A stretch of DNA of 54,308 nucleotides from Microvirga sp. KLBC 81 (GCF_003075415.1 NZ_QDAH01000039.1:1-54308); one strand, 5' to 3'; counted from the stretch's first letter, positions 15,520 through 25,395 are shown. Made by a program: numbers and translations. The notes: a model not told the origin generated them from the letters alone.

Positions 15520-18500
15520 TCACGATGACTTATTCTGGGCGATCGGCAGGCTGAAGTGAAACACCGCGCCCCGAGGCTCCTTGGCGCTCGCCCACAAGCG
15601 TCCGCCGTGCGCCTCAATGATCAAGCGGCAGATGGCCAGGCCCATGCCCGTGCCCGTCGCCTTCGTCGTGTAAAAGGCCTCGAACATCCGTTCCGCATTC
15701 TGTGGGTCCAGCCCGACGCCGGCGTCCTGCACGGACACCAGCACTCCGGCTTCCTCGCGCCGGGACCGGATCAGCAGCTCGCGCGGCCGCTCCACCACAT
15801 CCTCCATGGCCTCAATGCCGTTCAGCACCAAGTTCAGTAATACCTGCTGCAGTTGCACCTGGTCGCCCATCACGGGCGATAGGTCGGGCGCCAGCTCGGT
15901 GCGCAGCAGGATTCGGTGCTGAACCACCTCCCCATGGACGAGGACTGCTACATTCTGGATGAGATCATTCAGGTTCACCTGCTCCGCGACGGCAGCTTTC
16001 TTCCGGAGGAGCGCGCGTACCCGCCCGATTACCTCGCTGGCCCGGTGCCCGTCCCGCGCGATGCGCTCCAGTGCCTCGCGGGCCTCGCCGAGCTCGGGCG
16101 GCTCGTGGGCGAGCCAGCGCAAGGCCGCGTTGGCATTGGTGACGATAGCACCCAGCGGCTGGTTGACCTCATGTGCGATGGAAGTGGTCAGCGCGCTCAT
16201 CGTCGTCACACGTGAGACATGCGCGAGTTCGGCCTCTGCCTTGTGCAGCGCCTCCTCGGCGCGCCTGCGCTCGGTCATATCCATCACGGTCCCGACGTAT
16301 TCAATCACGGCTCCGGTGTCGTCGAACACCGGATGCCCGCTCACGTGGAGGTGCTTGATCGTTCCGTCGGGAAGCACAATCCCGTGCTCGACCGTATACT
16401 TTGCCTTCTCGCGGATTGCGGTCCTGACGAGTTCGAGAACTCGGTCGCGGTCGTCCGGGGGCCAAAAGCGAGCGAGCTCATTTATGTTGGGGGGGCTGCT
16501 CCGCTGCGAATCCAAGCCATAGATCCGGAACATCTCCTCGGACCAGTAAATGGCTTGCTCGGTGGCTGGGTCGTAGGCGCAACTGCCAGTATGGCTCAGC
16601 CTTTGCGCCTCGGCGAGATAATGCTCGCTGCGCCGCAGGGCGTCCTCGGCCCGCTTGTGATCTTCAATGTCGGTTAGGATACCATACCATTTGAGGATGG
16701 TGCCGTGCTCATCGCGCAGCGGCACGGCACGGTCCAGGAACCAGCGATAAGCCCCGTCCGCCGCCCGGCGATAACGCGACTCGTTCTCGTACGGCTCGCC
16801 CGCCGCCGCGCACACCCGCCATTTCTCCAAATTGCGGTCCAGATCGGCCGGATGAACCACACTTTGCCAGCCAGATCCGGCCGTGTCCTCCTGGGACAAG
16901 CCTGAGTATTCGCGCCATCCCCGACTGGCAAAGGCAGCGAAGGGCCCGAAGGGCCCCGGCAAAGCGATGTAGGCCATCGCGGGAAGGTGTTCGATTAGAT
17001 CGCGCAGCTCTTGTTCGCTCCGCCGGGCTGCCTCTTCGGCGCGCTTGCGCTCGGTGATATCCTCGCACGCGACCAGGATGACCGGGCACTTTCTCAGCAG
17101 CACGGACCGAGCGGTTTCGCGCACCCAGAGCACTGTGCCATCCTTGCGCACCTTGCGGACTTCCCAGCTCATCGCCTGGTTGGGGTGAGCAAAGCAACTG
17201 GCGACGTTCCTCTGCACGACCTCCCGGTCGGGCTCGTAGAACACGTTCAGCACCGGGGTGCCGACCAGTTCATCGACCGTATAACTGAGCTGCTCGGCGC
17301 CGAAGGGGTTGACGGACAGGATGATGCCGGCCGCGTCGACCATGAAGTACATCGTCGGGTTGCTCTCAAAGACCGCCTTCCATTGTTCCTCGCTCTCCCG
17401 CAGCGCCTCTTCTGCCTGCTTGCGCTCGGTAATGTGCCGCCCGACGCCGCGGTAGCCGATGAAGCACCCTGCCTGGTCAAATACCGGCAGCCCCGAGACG
17501 GACACGTAGCGCTTGCCGCCCTCCGGCGTAGGCCGCGCGAGCTCGAAGTCGCGAAACGGCAGGTGAGCATCAAGCGTCTCCCGGTGCTTGCGCCAGGCCT
17601 CTGCATCAGGCTCCAGGTAGGGCACTTCCCAACGTGTCTTTCCGATCTCAGAGCCCGGTGCAGGCGCGTCGGCAAGGCCTTCGGCGAACTCCTGGCGGAT
17701 GAAGCGATGCTGCGTGTCGGTCTCCCAGTATACATCAAAGGAGAATTGCACGAGCGTGCGAAAGCGCTCCTCGCTTTCCCGCAACGCTTCTTCCGCCCGC
17801 TTGCGCTCGGTGATGTCCATAGCCGCTCCGATGATTTCGAGCAGGTCGCCGGACTCGCTGAAAACAGGATGGCCTATTCCGTGAAGGTGCTTGATCTCGC
17901 CGTCCGGAAGGACGATCCGGAACTCTGTTTCGGAATCCCCCTTCTTACGAATTGCGGTTTCCGTGTTTGCCAGCCACTTTCCCCGATCCTCCGGATGGAT
18001 GCGCTGGAGCAGCGCCTCGAAGGACGGGATACCAGCTTCCGGATCGAAGCCAAACAAATGGTAGCGTTCCTGCGACCAGTAGGTGATCACCTGCGTGGCG
18101 GGGTTCCACGCCCAGCTGCCGCTTTTGCTCAACGCCTCTGCCTCCGCCAAGTAGGCCTCGCTGCGTCGCAATTCCTCCTCCGCCCGCTTGCGCTCAGTGA
18201 TGTCGTTGTTGGTCTCCAGGATCGCCACGGGACGGCCTCGTGCATCCCGTTGCATCGACCATCGACTCGTCACTACGGCTTGTGTGCCATCCTTCCTCGT
18301 GTGGACGAGCTCACCGTCCCAGCGGCCGGTGCGGAGCATCTCGGCCATGATCTCGTCGAGCGGCTTGGGGAAAATTGTCTGTATGAGTTGGTGGGAGATC
18401 TTGCCGACAGCTTCCCCTTTTTGCCACCCGTACAGCTCCTCGGCGCCGCGGTTCCAGTAGATGATGACGTCATTCATGTCGCGCACGAAGACGGTGTCGT

Positions 18501-18915
18501 GGGTGAGGTCGAGGAGTCCGGCCTGCTCGCGCAGCACCATTTCCCTCGATCGGTTTTGCACGGCGAGGACAGCCGTAACGCCAATCACCGCAAGGCTGAG
18601 GAGGCGGTTTGAAAGGGCAATGTCCGGCGATGCGTCATGCTGCGACAGTAAGTAGCTTAGCATCGTCAGTGCCATGCATCCCAAGGACGCGAGCACGACA
18701 CCCCGCGCCTGAAGAACCTTGGCCGATAGAAGCACAACACCCACGTACAGCACGGCGATGGCGACCTCTGCGGGGGTCATCGTGTCGAGAATGAAGATCC
18801 CGATCGTGATAACAGCGCTAATAGCTGGAAGGACACGCGACGCGACGATTGGCGACGTCGCACGATCTTGTCCTTGGTTCCGCTCCATTCGAATGTTGCG
18901 CCTCGCCAGGGACAT
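15520..18915 (-). CDS. nodV: Membrane-anchored six-PAS sensor histidine kinase, NodV-like
   Basis: A hybrid-free sensor kinase of 1131 residues. Residues about 25-125 contain four hydrophobic segments. Six PAS/PAC units follow (starting near 130, 250, 380, 510, 640 and 760), each ending in a DITERKRAEE-type linker. The HisKA region has the phosphoacceptor in SIAHEVNQPLGAIVTN, and the ATPase domain shows the N-box (LNLVLNGIEAM), DAGVGLD and GTGMGLAICR. NodV, which with NodW reads isoflavones, and FixL belong to this class. The nodW-type gene 1.5 kb away supports NodV, but the gene is divergent from it and longer than the NodV I know (about 890 residues), so the name is tentative. An ATG at codon 10 is an alternative start. 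Confidence 0.85.
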   Translation of the reverse strand: MSLARRNIRMERNQGQDRATSPIVASRVLPAISAVITIGIFILDTMTPAEVAIAVLYVGVVLLSAKVLQARGVVLASLGCMALTMLSYLLSQHDASPDIALSNRLLSLAVIGVTAVLAVQNRSREMVLREQAGLLDLTHDTVFVRDMNDVIIYWNRGAEELYGWQKGEAVGKISHQLIQTIFPKPLDEIMAEMLRTGRWDGELVHTRKDGTQAVVTSRWSMQRDARGRPVAILETNNDITERKRAEEELRRSEAYLAEAEALSKSGSWAWNPATQVITYWSQERYHLFGFDPEAGIPSFEALLQRIHPEDRGKWLANTETAIRKKGDSETEFRIVLPDGEIKHLHGIGHPVFSESGDLLEIIGAAMDITERKRAEEALRESEERFRTLVQFSFDVYWETDTQHRFIRQEFAEGLADAPAPGSEIGKTRWEVPYLEPDAEAWRKHRETLDAHLPFRDFELARPTPEGGKRYVSVSGLPVFDQAGCFIGYRGVGRHITERKQAEEALRESEEQWKAVFESNPTMYFMVDAAGIILSVNPFGAEQLSYTVDELVGTPVLNVFYEPDREVVQRNVASCFAHPNQAMSWEVRKVRKDGTVLWVRETARSVLLRKCPVILVACEDITERKRAEEAARRSEQELRDLIEHLPAMAYIALPGPFGPFAAFASRGWREYSGLSQEDTAGSGWQSVVHPADLDRNLEKWRVCAAAGEPYENESRYRRAADGAYRWFLDRAVPLRDEHGTILKWYGILTDIEDHKRAEDALRRSEHYLAEAQRLSHTGSCAYDPATEQAIYWSEEMFRIYGLDSQRSSPPNINELARFWPPDDRDRVLELVRTAIREKAKYTVEHGIVLPDGTIKHLHVSGHPVFDDTGAVIEYVGTVMDMTERRRAEEALHKAEAELAHVSRVTTMSALTTSIAHEVNQPLGAIVTNANAALRWLAHEPPELGEAREALERIARDGHRASEVIGRVRALLRKKAAVAEQVNLNDLIQNVAVLVHGEVVQHRILLRTELAPDLSPVMGDQVQLQQVLLNLVLNGIEAMEDVVERPRELLIRSRREEAGVLVSVQDAGVGLDPQNAERMFEAFYTTKATGTGMGLAICRLIIEAHGGRLWASAKEPRGAVFHFSLPIAQNKSS

Positions 18916-19759
18916 GCCGGGGATCCCAGTTCCAGAGCGACGGAGCCAAACCGCTGGCCCCTATCGCCAGTCGCTCCATTTGCAGTGTTGTTAGTTTGTC
19001 TCGATCGGCCTTGCGGGTAAAGCGGAAGCATCGAAGGCGTTGACGAAGCGTAACAACATAGCGCCGACCCAGAAGACGACCAACAGCTGACACGGCATTG
19101 CCACGTTAACGTGAGCATGAGGGAGCGCCGAGCAGATCGACTGGCAGTCCATGCCCGTCAGCTACAAACGCCACGGGTCCGGCCCTAAATCATCGCTCGC
19201 GGGGTCTCGTGGCGCCGCCAACTTGTCGGGAGAGTTGTGCTTACCCCGGGTTCAGTTCAAAATTATCGTACAAAAAGGGCTGCGCCTGGAGGAGAAATGG
19301 ATCCAGTGCCGCAGCCCTAAGTTCGCTAATATGCGGGAGGGAAGTTCAAGTAGTATTCGATGTCACTCGGAGATGATCAACCTGAAAATTTGTTTCAGGT
19401 TTGAAGCTTTAAGAAATGAGATCTTTATACGGAAGTTTACCTCGGATCAGTAGCCGCGCGAGAGCGGAGAAAGCGGCAGGCGGACTATGTTCATCTCTTG
19501 ATAGGTGTCGGAACTAAGGCCGGATCCGACAGTGGACCCACCTTTGGAAACCTGCCTGTGCTTCCTTTCTCGAAGGGCCTCATTCCGTGTGAACCGGAGG
19601 GCCACGCCAGAGGATAACCAAGGTCACATTTTAGGCATGATGCGCTGATGCACAGCCATACTCACGTATGATTTCCTTCTTCGTGACCGAGTCGTACTTA
19701 TCTTAGCGAGGCCTATGGTCCTAGACCTCTTATTTCTCGCACGCAGGAGGACGAGCCGC
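18916..19759. other. Divergent intergenic region between kinase and regulators
   Basis: About 840 bp without a convincing gene. At 19151 the plus strand reads MPVSYKRHGSGPKS, like the first codons of one IS6 transposase subgroup, but homology is lost at once, so at most it is a scrap. The rest should hold the promoters of the kinase (leftward) and the receiver gene (rightward). I could not identify them with confidence. Confidence 0.4.
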
Positions 19760-20131
19760 GTGCAAAAGTCCCCGATTATTGCAATCATCGACGATGACGA
19801 ATCCGTTCGAACCGCGATCAAGGGGCTTCTAAGGGCGATTGGATACACGGTATACACGTTTGCATCCGCCGAAGATTACCTGGGCTCGCCTCGTGTGAAC
19901 GACACGTCGTGTCTTATCACGGATGTTCAGATGCCGAGCATGAACGGATTCGAGCTGCAACGCCACTTGGTAGGCAAAGGTCAGCGCACGCCCATAATTT
20001 TCATAACGGCTTTCCCCGAAGAGCCAATCCGGGCGCGTGCACTGGATATCAGAGCGATCTGCTTCCTGAGCAAACCGTTCGATCCACAAGTCTTGATCAA
20101 CTGTCTTGATCGAGCGCTGAGAGAAGCCTGA
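19760..20131 (+). CDS. Receiver-only response regulator (FixJ/NodW receiver type)
   Basis: The protein (about 123 residues) is a stand-alone CheY-like receiver. Acidic pocket IIDDDES near the N-terminus, phosphorylatable Asp in ITDVQMPSMNG, conserved Thr in IFITAFPEE and Lys in FLSKPFDPQ are all present. No output domain follows before the stop. The start is set at the GTG at 19760 because AGGAGG lies 9 bases before it; the frame is open farther upstream to 19715. The gene precedes nodW on the same strand. It may act as a phosphate sink or intermediate in the NodV/NodW relay; this is inference from position and family. Confidence 0.8.
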   Translation: MQKSPIIAIIDDDESVRTAIKGLLRAIGYTVYTFASAEDYLGSPRVNDTSCLITDVQMPSMNGFELQRHLVGKGQRTPIIFITAFPEEPIRARALDIRAICFLSKPFDPQVLINCLDRALREA

Positions 20132-20407
20132 CAGTGCTACTGAGGGCCAGTTCCGAACATAGACTGGACAGCGATGGACAAGCTCAGCCGTACGGCGAGC
20201 CACTATCCACCCAAGGTTGATTGTTTCCTCCGCCGGAATCGCCAGCCACCCGGTTCGCTTTTGCTGAATATACAGCCGAGCTTAATTATGCCAGGGTACC
20301 ACGGCCACAGGCATTTCCTTGCGTGAAATCAAGCTGTTCCGTTCTCCACTTTCACCGCTCAAGGTGCTAATTTAGTTGCGATCGTCTGGTAGTTGGAGAG
20401 ATGCCTC

Positions 20408-21064
20408 ATGTCGCGCCGTTCAGCTCCATTGCCTGCGAACGCCGAAGAGCCGGTCATCTTTATCGTGGATGATGACGAAGCCCTATGCGATGCACTCGGA
20501 AGCCTGTTTCGCTCTGTCGGGCTCAAAGTCGAGATGTTCGGCTCGGCAACCGAATTGCTGCAGTTCAGATTTCCGGACGTGCCGAGTTGTTTGGTGCTCG
20601 ACATCCGATTGCCACGGCTGAGTGGCCTCGATTTTCAGGCGGAAATGGCTAAAGCGAACATCAGAATCCCTGTCATTTTCATGACCGGTCATGGTGACAT
20701 TCCAATGTCGGTGAAGGCCATGAAGGCTGGAGCGATCGATTTTCTGGCCAAGCCGTTCCGCGATCAGGATATGTTGGATGCGGTGGCTGTAGCGCTTGAC
20801 CGTGACCGTCAACGGCGGCTTGCTGAGAAGCAATTGTCGAGCCTGCGGGCGAGCTTCGACGCCCTCACGCAGCGCGAGCGAGAGGTGATGGGCCTCGTTG
20901 CCACCGGTTTGATGAACAAGCAAATCGCGGGCGAACTAGGGGTCAGCGAAATTACCGTCAAGATTCATCGCGGTCACGTTATGCGGAAAATGGGAGCGCG
21001 GTCGCTTGCCGATCTGGTGAGAATGGTTGAGATGCTCGGAGCCAACTCGTCATTGTCCAAGTAA
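20408..21064 (+). CDS. nodW: NodW-type response regulator (LuxR/FixJ family)
   Basis: A two-domain regulator of 218 residues. Receiver: FIVDDDEALCDALGSLF, phospho-Asp in VLDIRLPRLSGLDF, FMTGHGDIPMSVKAMKAGAI, FLAKPFRDQDM. Output: a LuxR-type HTH, LTQREREVMGLVATGLMNKQ and VSEITVKIHRGHVMRKMG. The sequence closely follows NodW of Bradyrhizobium, which with NodV activates nod genes in response to isoflavones. The ATG at 20408 is chosen because GGAGAG lies 7 bases upstream; a TTG at 20393 is in frame. The last codons and the stop lie within a 15-bp direct duplication at the edge of an IS6 scrap, so the natural C-terminus may be slightly altered. Confidence 0.9.
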   Translation: MSRRSAPLPANAEEPVIFIVDDDEALCDALGSLFRSVGLKVEMFGSATELLQFRFPDVPSCLVLDIRLPRLSGLDFQAEMAKANIRIPVIFMTGHGDIPMSVKAMKAGAIDFLAKPFRDQDMLDAVAVALDRDRQRRLAEKQLSSLRASFDALTQREREVMGLVATGLMNKQIAGELGVSEITVKIHRGHVMRKMGARSLADLVRMVEMLGANSSLSK

Positions 21065-21069
21065 GCTCG

Positions 21070-21517
21070 GTCCAAGTAAGCTCGCAATCCACCGGATGCA
21101 GAGCAGGATCACCGTGCGGTCGATACCCCTGCCCTCGAACACGCCGCCCTCCGCTGCTGAGACTTCCGGCCGAGATTGCCTGGTCACGCCGACCGGCTCG
21201 GGCCGGACCCGGTGATAGGTGAACTCGGTGGTGTCGTGGAGGATGAGGATTGGCCGCTCGGTTGCGGTCACGCGGCTGGCCGTCGCCGCGAAGTGGCCAG
21301 CCAAGATCTCAGCTTCGCTGCCCTGATCATTGTCGAAAAAGCGATAAGCGGCCTTGGTGGCGGCCCAGTCCTGGCAGGCCTGCGGAAGGCTTGCTCCCAT
21401 TACCCCGCCGAGCTGCTCCGAGAGCCGCCGCAGCCGCTGGCCCAGCCGCGAATCGGCAAAGGTTGATCCGGCCAGCTCCTCATCGAGCCACGAGGCGCCC
21501 TCGAGCATCGGATCCAT
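21070..21517 (-). pseudogene. Fused remnants: IS4/Tn5-type transposase N-terminus and IS6 N-terminus
   Basis: From 21517 leftward the minus strand encodes the N-terminus of a Tn5-like (IS4 family) transposase: GASWLDEELAGSTFADSRLG, then ACQDWAATKAAYRFFDND and LILHDTTEFTYHR. At about 21170 it joins an IS6-type N-terminal piece (VFEGRGIDRTVILLCIRW), which stops beside nodW. Both are truncated. Confidence 0.75.
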
Positions 21518-21626
21518 GGCGCCACTCCATCCGAACGGATGCCTGGCAAGGAATCACGCCCGAGTCATGTCTCGCAAGCTGAAGCGACGCTCGCTCTGGA
21601 GATGTGGGTAAATGAAAGCAATCTGC

Positions 21627-23365
21627 CCCGCTTACCCTAAGGGCGTAACCGGGGCATTTTGGGGGCGAGGGATTCCTCCGACTGGACATTCATGATTCAA
21701 TGCCGGCATGACCTCGCCGCCTGGTGGTCCCAACAAGCCGCTGTCTCAGATGGCCCTGCGCGAGCTGGTCTCGGATCTGGCCGGCAAGATCGATCGACTG
21801 GAGCACGAGCTCGAGCAGCTGCGCCTCGACAACAGCAACCTGCGCATCGACAACCAAGCCCTGAAGGATGAGATCGCAAGGCTCAAGAACCTGCCACCGC
21901 GCCCACCGTTCAAATCCTCCGGCATAGAGAAAGCCACTCAGCCGCAGCCCAACAGTCCGGGCCGCCGCCCAGGCCGCGGCGCCAAACGGGATCGAGTGAC
22001 CCGCGAGGTGATGATCCGGGCCGAGGAGCCAGCCGGCTCGCGCTTCAAAGGCTACAAGACGGTCGTGCGGCGGGATCTCGTCATCGTCGCTGAGGTGGTG
22101 CGCTACAAGCGCGAGCGCTGGCTCAGGCCAGAGGGCAAACCATCATCGCGCCGCTGCCAGTCGGGGTCGCCGGCGGGTTCGGTCCCGGTGTGCGCCGATT
22201 CTGCTTCGCCCTGCACACGCAGGGCAGGTGACCACCGAATGGCTGACCGATCTTCTGAACGGCATCGGTCTTGCGATCTCCAAGCGGGAGGTGGTGCGCC
22301 TGCTCACCACCGATCTGGAGATGTTCGAACAGGAGGACCACGCGGTCCTGGAAGCCGGCCTGGTCTCCTCGCCTTACCTCACCGTCGACGATACCGGTGC
22401 GCGGCATGCCCGCCGCCCTGGGGTCACCACGCAGATCGGCGGCGAGCGCTTTTGTGTTTTCCGAACCAGCCGGTCGAAATCGCGTTTGAACTTCCTGACG
22501 CTGTTGCGGGCAGGCCGTGAGGATTACGTCGTCAACGAAGCCACACTGGACTATTTGCGTCGGCAGCCTATCGAGGTGCCGTGATCGCTGGTTTGAGGAA
22601 GCTCCAGGGCAGAGTGTTCAGCTCACAGTTGGAATGGCTGGAGCATCTGGCGTGGTGCTCGATCAACATCTTCGACCGGCCCCTACTCCAGACGCTGAAC
22701 GAAGCCGCCACCTGGGGCGCGCTCCGGCAGCACGGGCTGATGGAGAACACCGTCATTGTCTCCGACGATGCTGGCCAGTTCTGGGCTGCCACGCATGCGC
22801 TGTGCTGGATCCGTGCGGAGCGGCACCTGCAGAAGCTGAGCCGGCCTCGCCCAAGCAGGCCAAAGCGGTGGAGCTGGACCGCCAGGCGATTTGGTGCTTT
22901 TACCGCAGTCTGAAGCTGTGGAAGCAGAGTCCTTCACCGGTAGGGAAGCGGGTGTTCCGGCGCCGGTTCGACAAGATCTTTGGCTTGCGCACGGGCTACA
23001 AGGAGCTCGACGCGCTGCTGGCCCGTCTGGCGCGGCGCAAGGACGAGCTGCTGCGGGTGCTCGAGCGGACAGAGATCCCGCTGCACACCAATGCATCGGA
23101 GGACGACCTGCGGGCCTGGGCGATCAAGCGCAAGATCTCCGGCGGCACGATGAGCGCCAATGGCCGCGTGGCGCGCGACGTGATGCTGGGGTTGCTGAAG
23201 ACCTGCCGGAAGCTCGGGCTGTCGTTCTTCACCTATTTCGGGGACCGGCTTGGGCTCAACGGAGATCAGCCGAGAATTCCGCCACTCACCATTCTCGTGG
23301 CCCGAGCAGCCTGAGGCTTGGCCCCCCAAACTGCCCCGATTACCCCAAAGGCTACGCTACCGGGC
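21627..23365 (+). mobile_element. IS66-like element, degenerate
   Basis: Terminal sequences form an inverted pair: left CTTACCCTAAGGGCGTAACC plus GGGGCATTTTGGGGGC, and right GCCCCCCAAACTGCCCCGAT plus TACCCCAAAGG. Between them is one transposase frame broken several times. A similar end fragment (CCTTTAGGGGTAAGCGGGG) occurs near 34317. Confidence 0.65.
21708..23314 (+). pseudogene. IS66-like (TnpC-type) transposase, frameshifted
   Basis: The N-terminal coiled coil (DLAGKIDRLEHELEQLRLDN) and Pro-rich linker read in one frame to about 22130. The catalytic part (LTVDDTGARHARRPGVTTQI, SKSRLNFLTLLRAG) is in a second frame, and the C-terminal part (KRVFRRRFDKIFGLRTGYKE, LHTNASEDDLRAWAIKRKIS) in a third. 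At least two frameshifts and probably a short deletion near 22850. The family is named by overall domain resemblance. Confidence 0.7.
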
Positions 23366-23697
23366 AACTGCCAAGTTGTTGAGATAAAATGTGAGAACTC
23401 GAATGGTAGAAGCTAAACCCCAATTGACTATGGTCTGATGGACGGCTGCCCCCTGTTTTGCCGGGCTTCGTCGCGAGCCCCACCTGAGATCTCATCACGG
23501 GCGCTCAGGTACGACCTTGAGTGGCCGAAGCGGCTCAGAAGTCCTTGTTTTAGGCCATTTTAGCAGGCCAGAGGGAAGCGCTGCCCTCTTTGAGTGGTAA
23601 ACGAAATCCCTCACCGGTCGTTTGCAAACGTGCTGCACATTGGCACTGGATTTGTCATCGAATGATGTTATTTTTGATGATAAGGAGACAGGCCCGA
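23366..23697. other. Intergenic region before vapBC
   Basis: About 330 bp between the IS66-like end and vapB. No convincing gene, repeat or RNA was found. The vapBC promoter should be near its right end, where the sequence becomes AT-rich (23655-23685). Confidence 0.4.
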
Positions 23698-23895
23698 ATG
23701 AGAACAACCGTTGCTCTTGACGATGATCTCGTCGCGAAAGCGCAAGCATTCACCGGCGTACAGGAGAAGTCTGCGTTGCTTCGCGAAGCGCTGAAAGCCT
23801 TGATCCAGCGCGAAAGTGCTCGCAGGCTCGCCCGGCTTGGCGGCAGTGAGCCTGATCTGAAGCCCATTCCGCGTCGGCAGACCGACAGCCAGTGA
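23698..23895 (+). CDS. vapB: VapB-type antitoxin
   Basis: A 65-residue protein, MRTTVALDDDLVAKAQAFTG, with the ribbon-helix-helix start (strand TTVALDD, helix LVAKAQ, helix ALLREALKALIQRE) of type II VapB antitoxins and a basic, Arg-rich tail. The ATG at 23698 is preceded by AAGGAGA at 9 bases; frames starting earlier are ignored. Its stop overlaps the vapC start by four bases, so the two are translationally coupled. It would bind its own promoter and neutralise VapC. Confidence 0.85.
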   Translation: MRTTVALDDDLVAKAQAFTGVQEKSALLREALKALIQRESARRLARLGGSEPDLKPIPRRQTDSQ

Positions 23896-24260
23896 TCATT
23901 GTCGACACCTCCGTTTGGATCGATCACCTGAGGGCCGGAGATCTTGGATTGACCGAACTGCTGGAGAACGGGCGTGTTCTGGCCCATCCGTTCGTCACAG
24001 GCGAAATCGCCCTCGGCAGTCTTCGCCAGCGCAGCGCTGTATTGGAGGCATTGCGTAGCCTCCCACAAGCCACGGTGGCCAGTGATGATGAGGCTCTAAT
24101 GTTCATCGAGACGAGAAAGTTGTACGGCATCGGCATCGGCTATGTTGACGCCCACCTTCTCACGGCGGCGCAACTTACACCCGGGGTCACACTCTGGACT
24201 AGGGATCGGCGCCTGCGGGAGGCATCGATGCAGCTGCGGTTGTCTGCGGATCTCACGTGA
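23892..24260 (+). CDS. vapC: VapC-type PIN-domain toxin ribonuclease
   Basis: A 122-residue PIN-domain protein starting at a GTG that overlaps the vapB stop. Acidic metal-binding positions are seen in IVDTSVWIDH (Asp at 4), VTGEIALG (Glu), IGYVDAHLL (Asp) and LWTRDRRL (Asp), the standard order for VapC. VapC toxins cleave RNA when VapB is lost, which stabilises plasmids. The location just left of the repABC block fits a maintenance role. Length is normal and no damage is visible. Confidence 0.88.
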   Translation: MIIVDTSVWIDHLRAGDLGLTELLENGRVLAHPFVTGEIALGSLRQRSAVLEALRSLPQATVASDDEALMFIETRKLYGIGIGYVDAHLLTAAQLTPGVTLWTRDRRLREASMQLRLSADLT

Positions 24261-24270
24261 TGGCGCAGCG

Positions 24271-25161
24271 ATGGTCCCCTCCCCTTCTGCCAAACGACGT
24301 CTGATCGGCTACGCCCGTGTTTCAACCGAAAACCAAGCAACAGACGCCCAGACGCTCGAGCTAAAGGCTGCCGGCTGCGCTGTGGTCACCAAGAGCAGGG
24401 ATGCGGCGCCTCTCGGTCCCGCCCCGTCCTGGCATGCCTTCTCAAAGATATCCGCCCCGGAGACATCCTAACGGTGGTCCGTCTCGACCGCTTGGCCCGA
24501 TCAGTGAGACACCTTCTGGAGGTCATCGAGACCTTGGAAGGACGCGGAGCGCACTTTCGATCCCTGCGCGACCCGATCGACACCTCGGCGCCTCAGGGCG
24601 TGTTCTCGCTGCAGGTCCTCGGCGCCGTGGCCCAGCTGGAACGATCGCTAATCTCCGAGCGCACGAAGGCTGGTCTGAGTGCGGCCAAGGCTCGGGGGGA
24701 AGATCCTCGGGAGCCCGGGTGTGCGGGAGCGTCGGCCTGACACCATCCGGCGTCTGGCTGGTGCGCGTGAGAAGCGTTACGTCGAACCCCTCATTGCGTC
24801 GTCCGGCCAGTGGATGCCGACGGTGAAACGGACGCGACCAGTTCACACATGGGACGACTTTGTCCGCGTCCTGAATGCCCGTGGCCCGGAGTGGAAGGTG
24901 GAGCGCCTTCGCCGGGCGGTCCGAGAGCTTGTGTCGCAGCGCATGGCCGATTCGGTGCTTCGAAAAAAGTCCCCTCCTCGCTCGCCAGATGGTCGCCTCA
25001 TGACGTTGATTGCTGGCATTGCGATGGCCGACCCGGATCTCTCCCTCCGAGGCATCGCAGCCCAGATCCAGCAATTGCGGGAGCGAACACCCCGCGGGGG
25101 GCAAAATGGAATGCCTCATCGGTCAAGCAGCAGCTCGATAATGCGAAACGGTTGGGTCTAG
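24271..25161 (+). pseudogene. Serine recombinase (resolvase/invertase family), frameshifted
   Basis: The catalytic N-terminus RRLIGYARVSTENQATDAQT holds the nucleophile serine in RVSTENQ. A frame change near 24395 leads to DILTVVRLDRLARSVRHLLE and VAQLERSLISERTKAGLSAA in a second frame. A second change near 24700 leads to the C-terminal part (RLAGAREKRYVEPLIASSG) in a third. At least two frameshifts inactivate it. It lies downstream of vapC on the same strand. Confidence 0.8.
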
Positions 25162-25242
25162 CCTAATTCGCTCCCCTTCCCCAAAGAGTAGACAGCAAGT
25201 GATGGCGGCGGATTAGAGTAGGAGCCTGTAATACCACTGTTG

Positions 25243-25395
25243 ATGGAGGCTCTTGTGGAACGGCCCTCTCCTCTTTCAGAGAAGCTCTCGGTTCGTGTCC
25301 CACCCAGGACCAAGAGGCGGCTTGAGGCACTCTGTGTTGATGAGAGCCAGGCGGAGTTCTTGCGTCGGATCGTTCTGGATTCTCGACAGGGTTGA
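25243..25395 (+). CDS. Small ribbon-helix-helix-like protein
   Basis: A 50-codon frame with a protein-like sequence: SEKLSVRVPPRTKRRLEALC then DESQAEFLRRIVLDSRQG. The pattern strand (LSVRVP) - helix (RTKRRLEALC) - helix (SQAEFLRRIVL) is that of RHH DNA-binding proteins such as plasmid copy or addiction regulators. Immediately after, in the -1 frame, another open stretch (EESAPIEEWDDYGVVQRQLI up to a TAA at 25546) reads like protein but lacks a start; either the gene is frameshifted or a second frame was fused. Function not established. Confidence 0.5.
   Translation: MEALVERPSPLSEKLSVRVPPRTKRRLEALCVDESQAEFLRRIVLDSRQG

Noticed and set aside
17011..18612. Plus-strand 533-codon frame inside the histidine kinase
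   Set aside because: Antisense shadow of the repeated PAS/PAC coding sequence; composition is not protein-like.
19151..19453. Plus-strand 100-codon frame before the receiver gene
   Set aside because: Only the first codons (MPVSYKRH) look like an IS6 transposase start; the rest matches nothing and there is no conserved domain.
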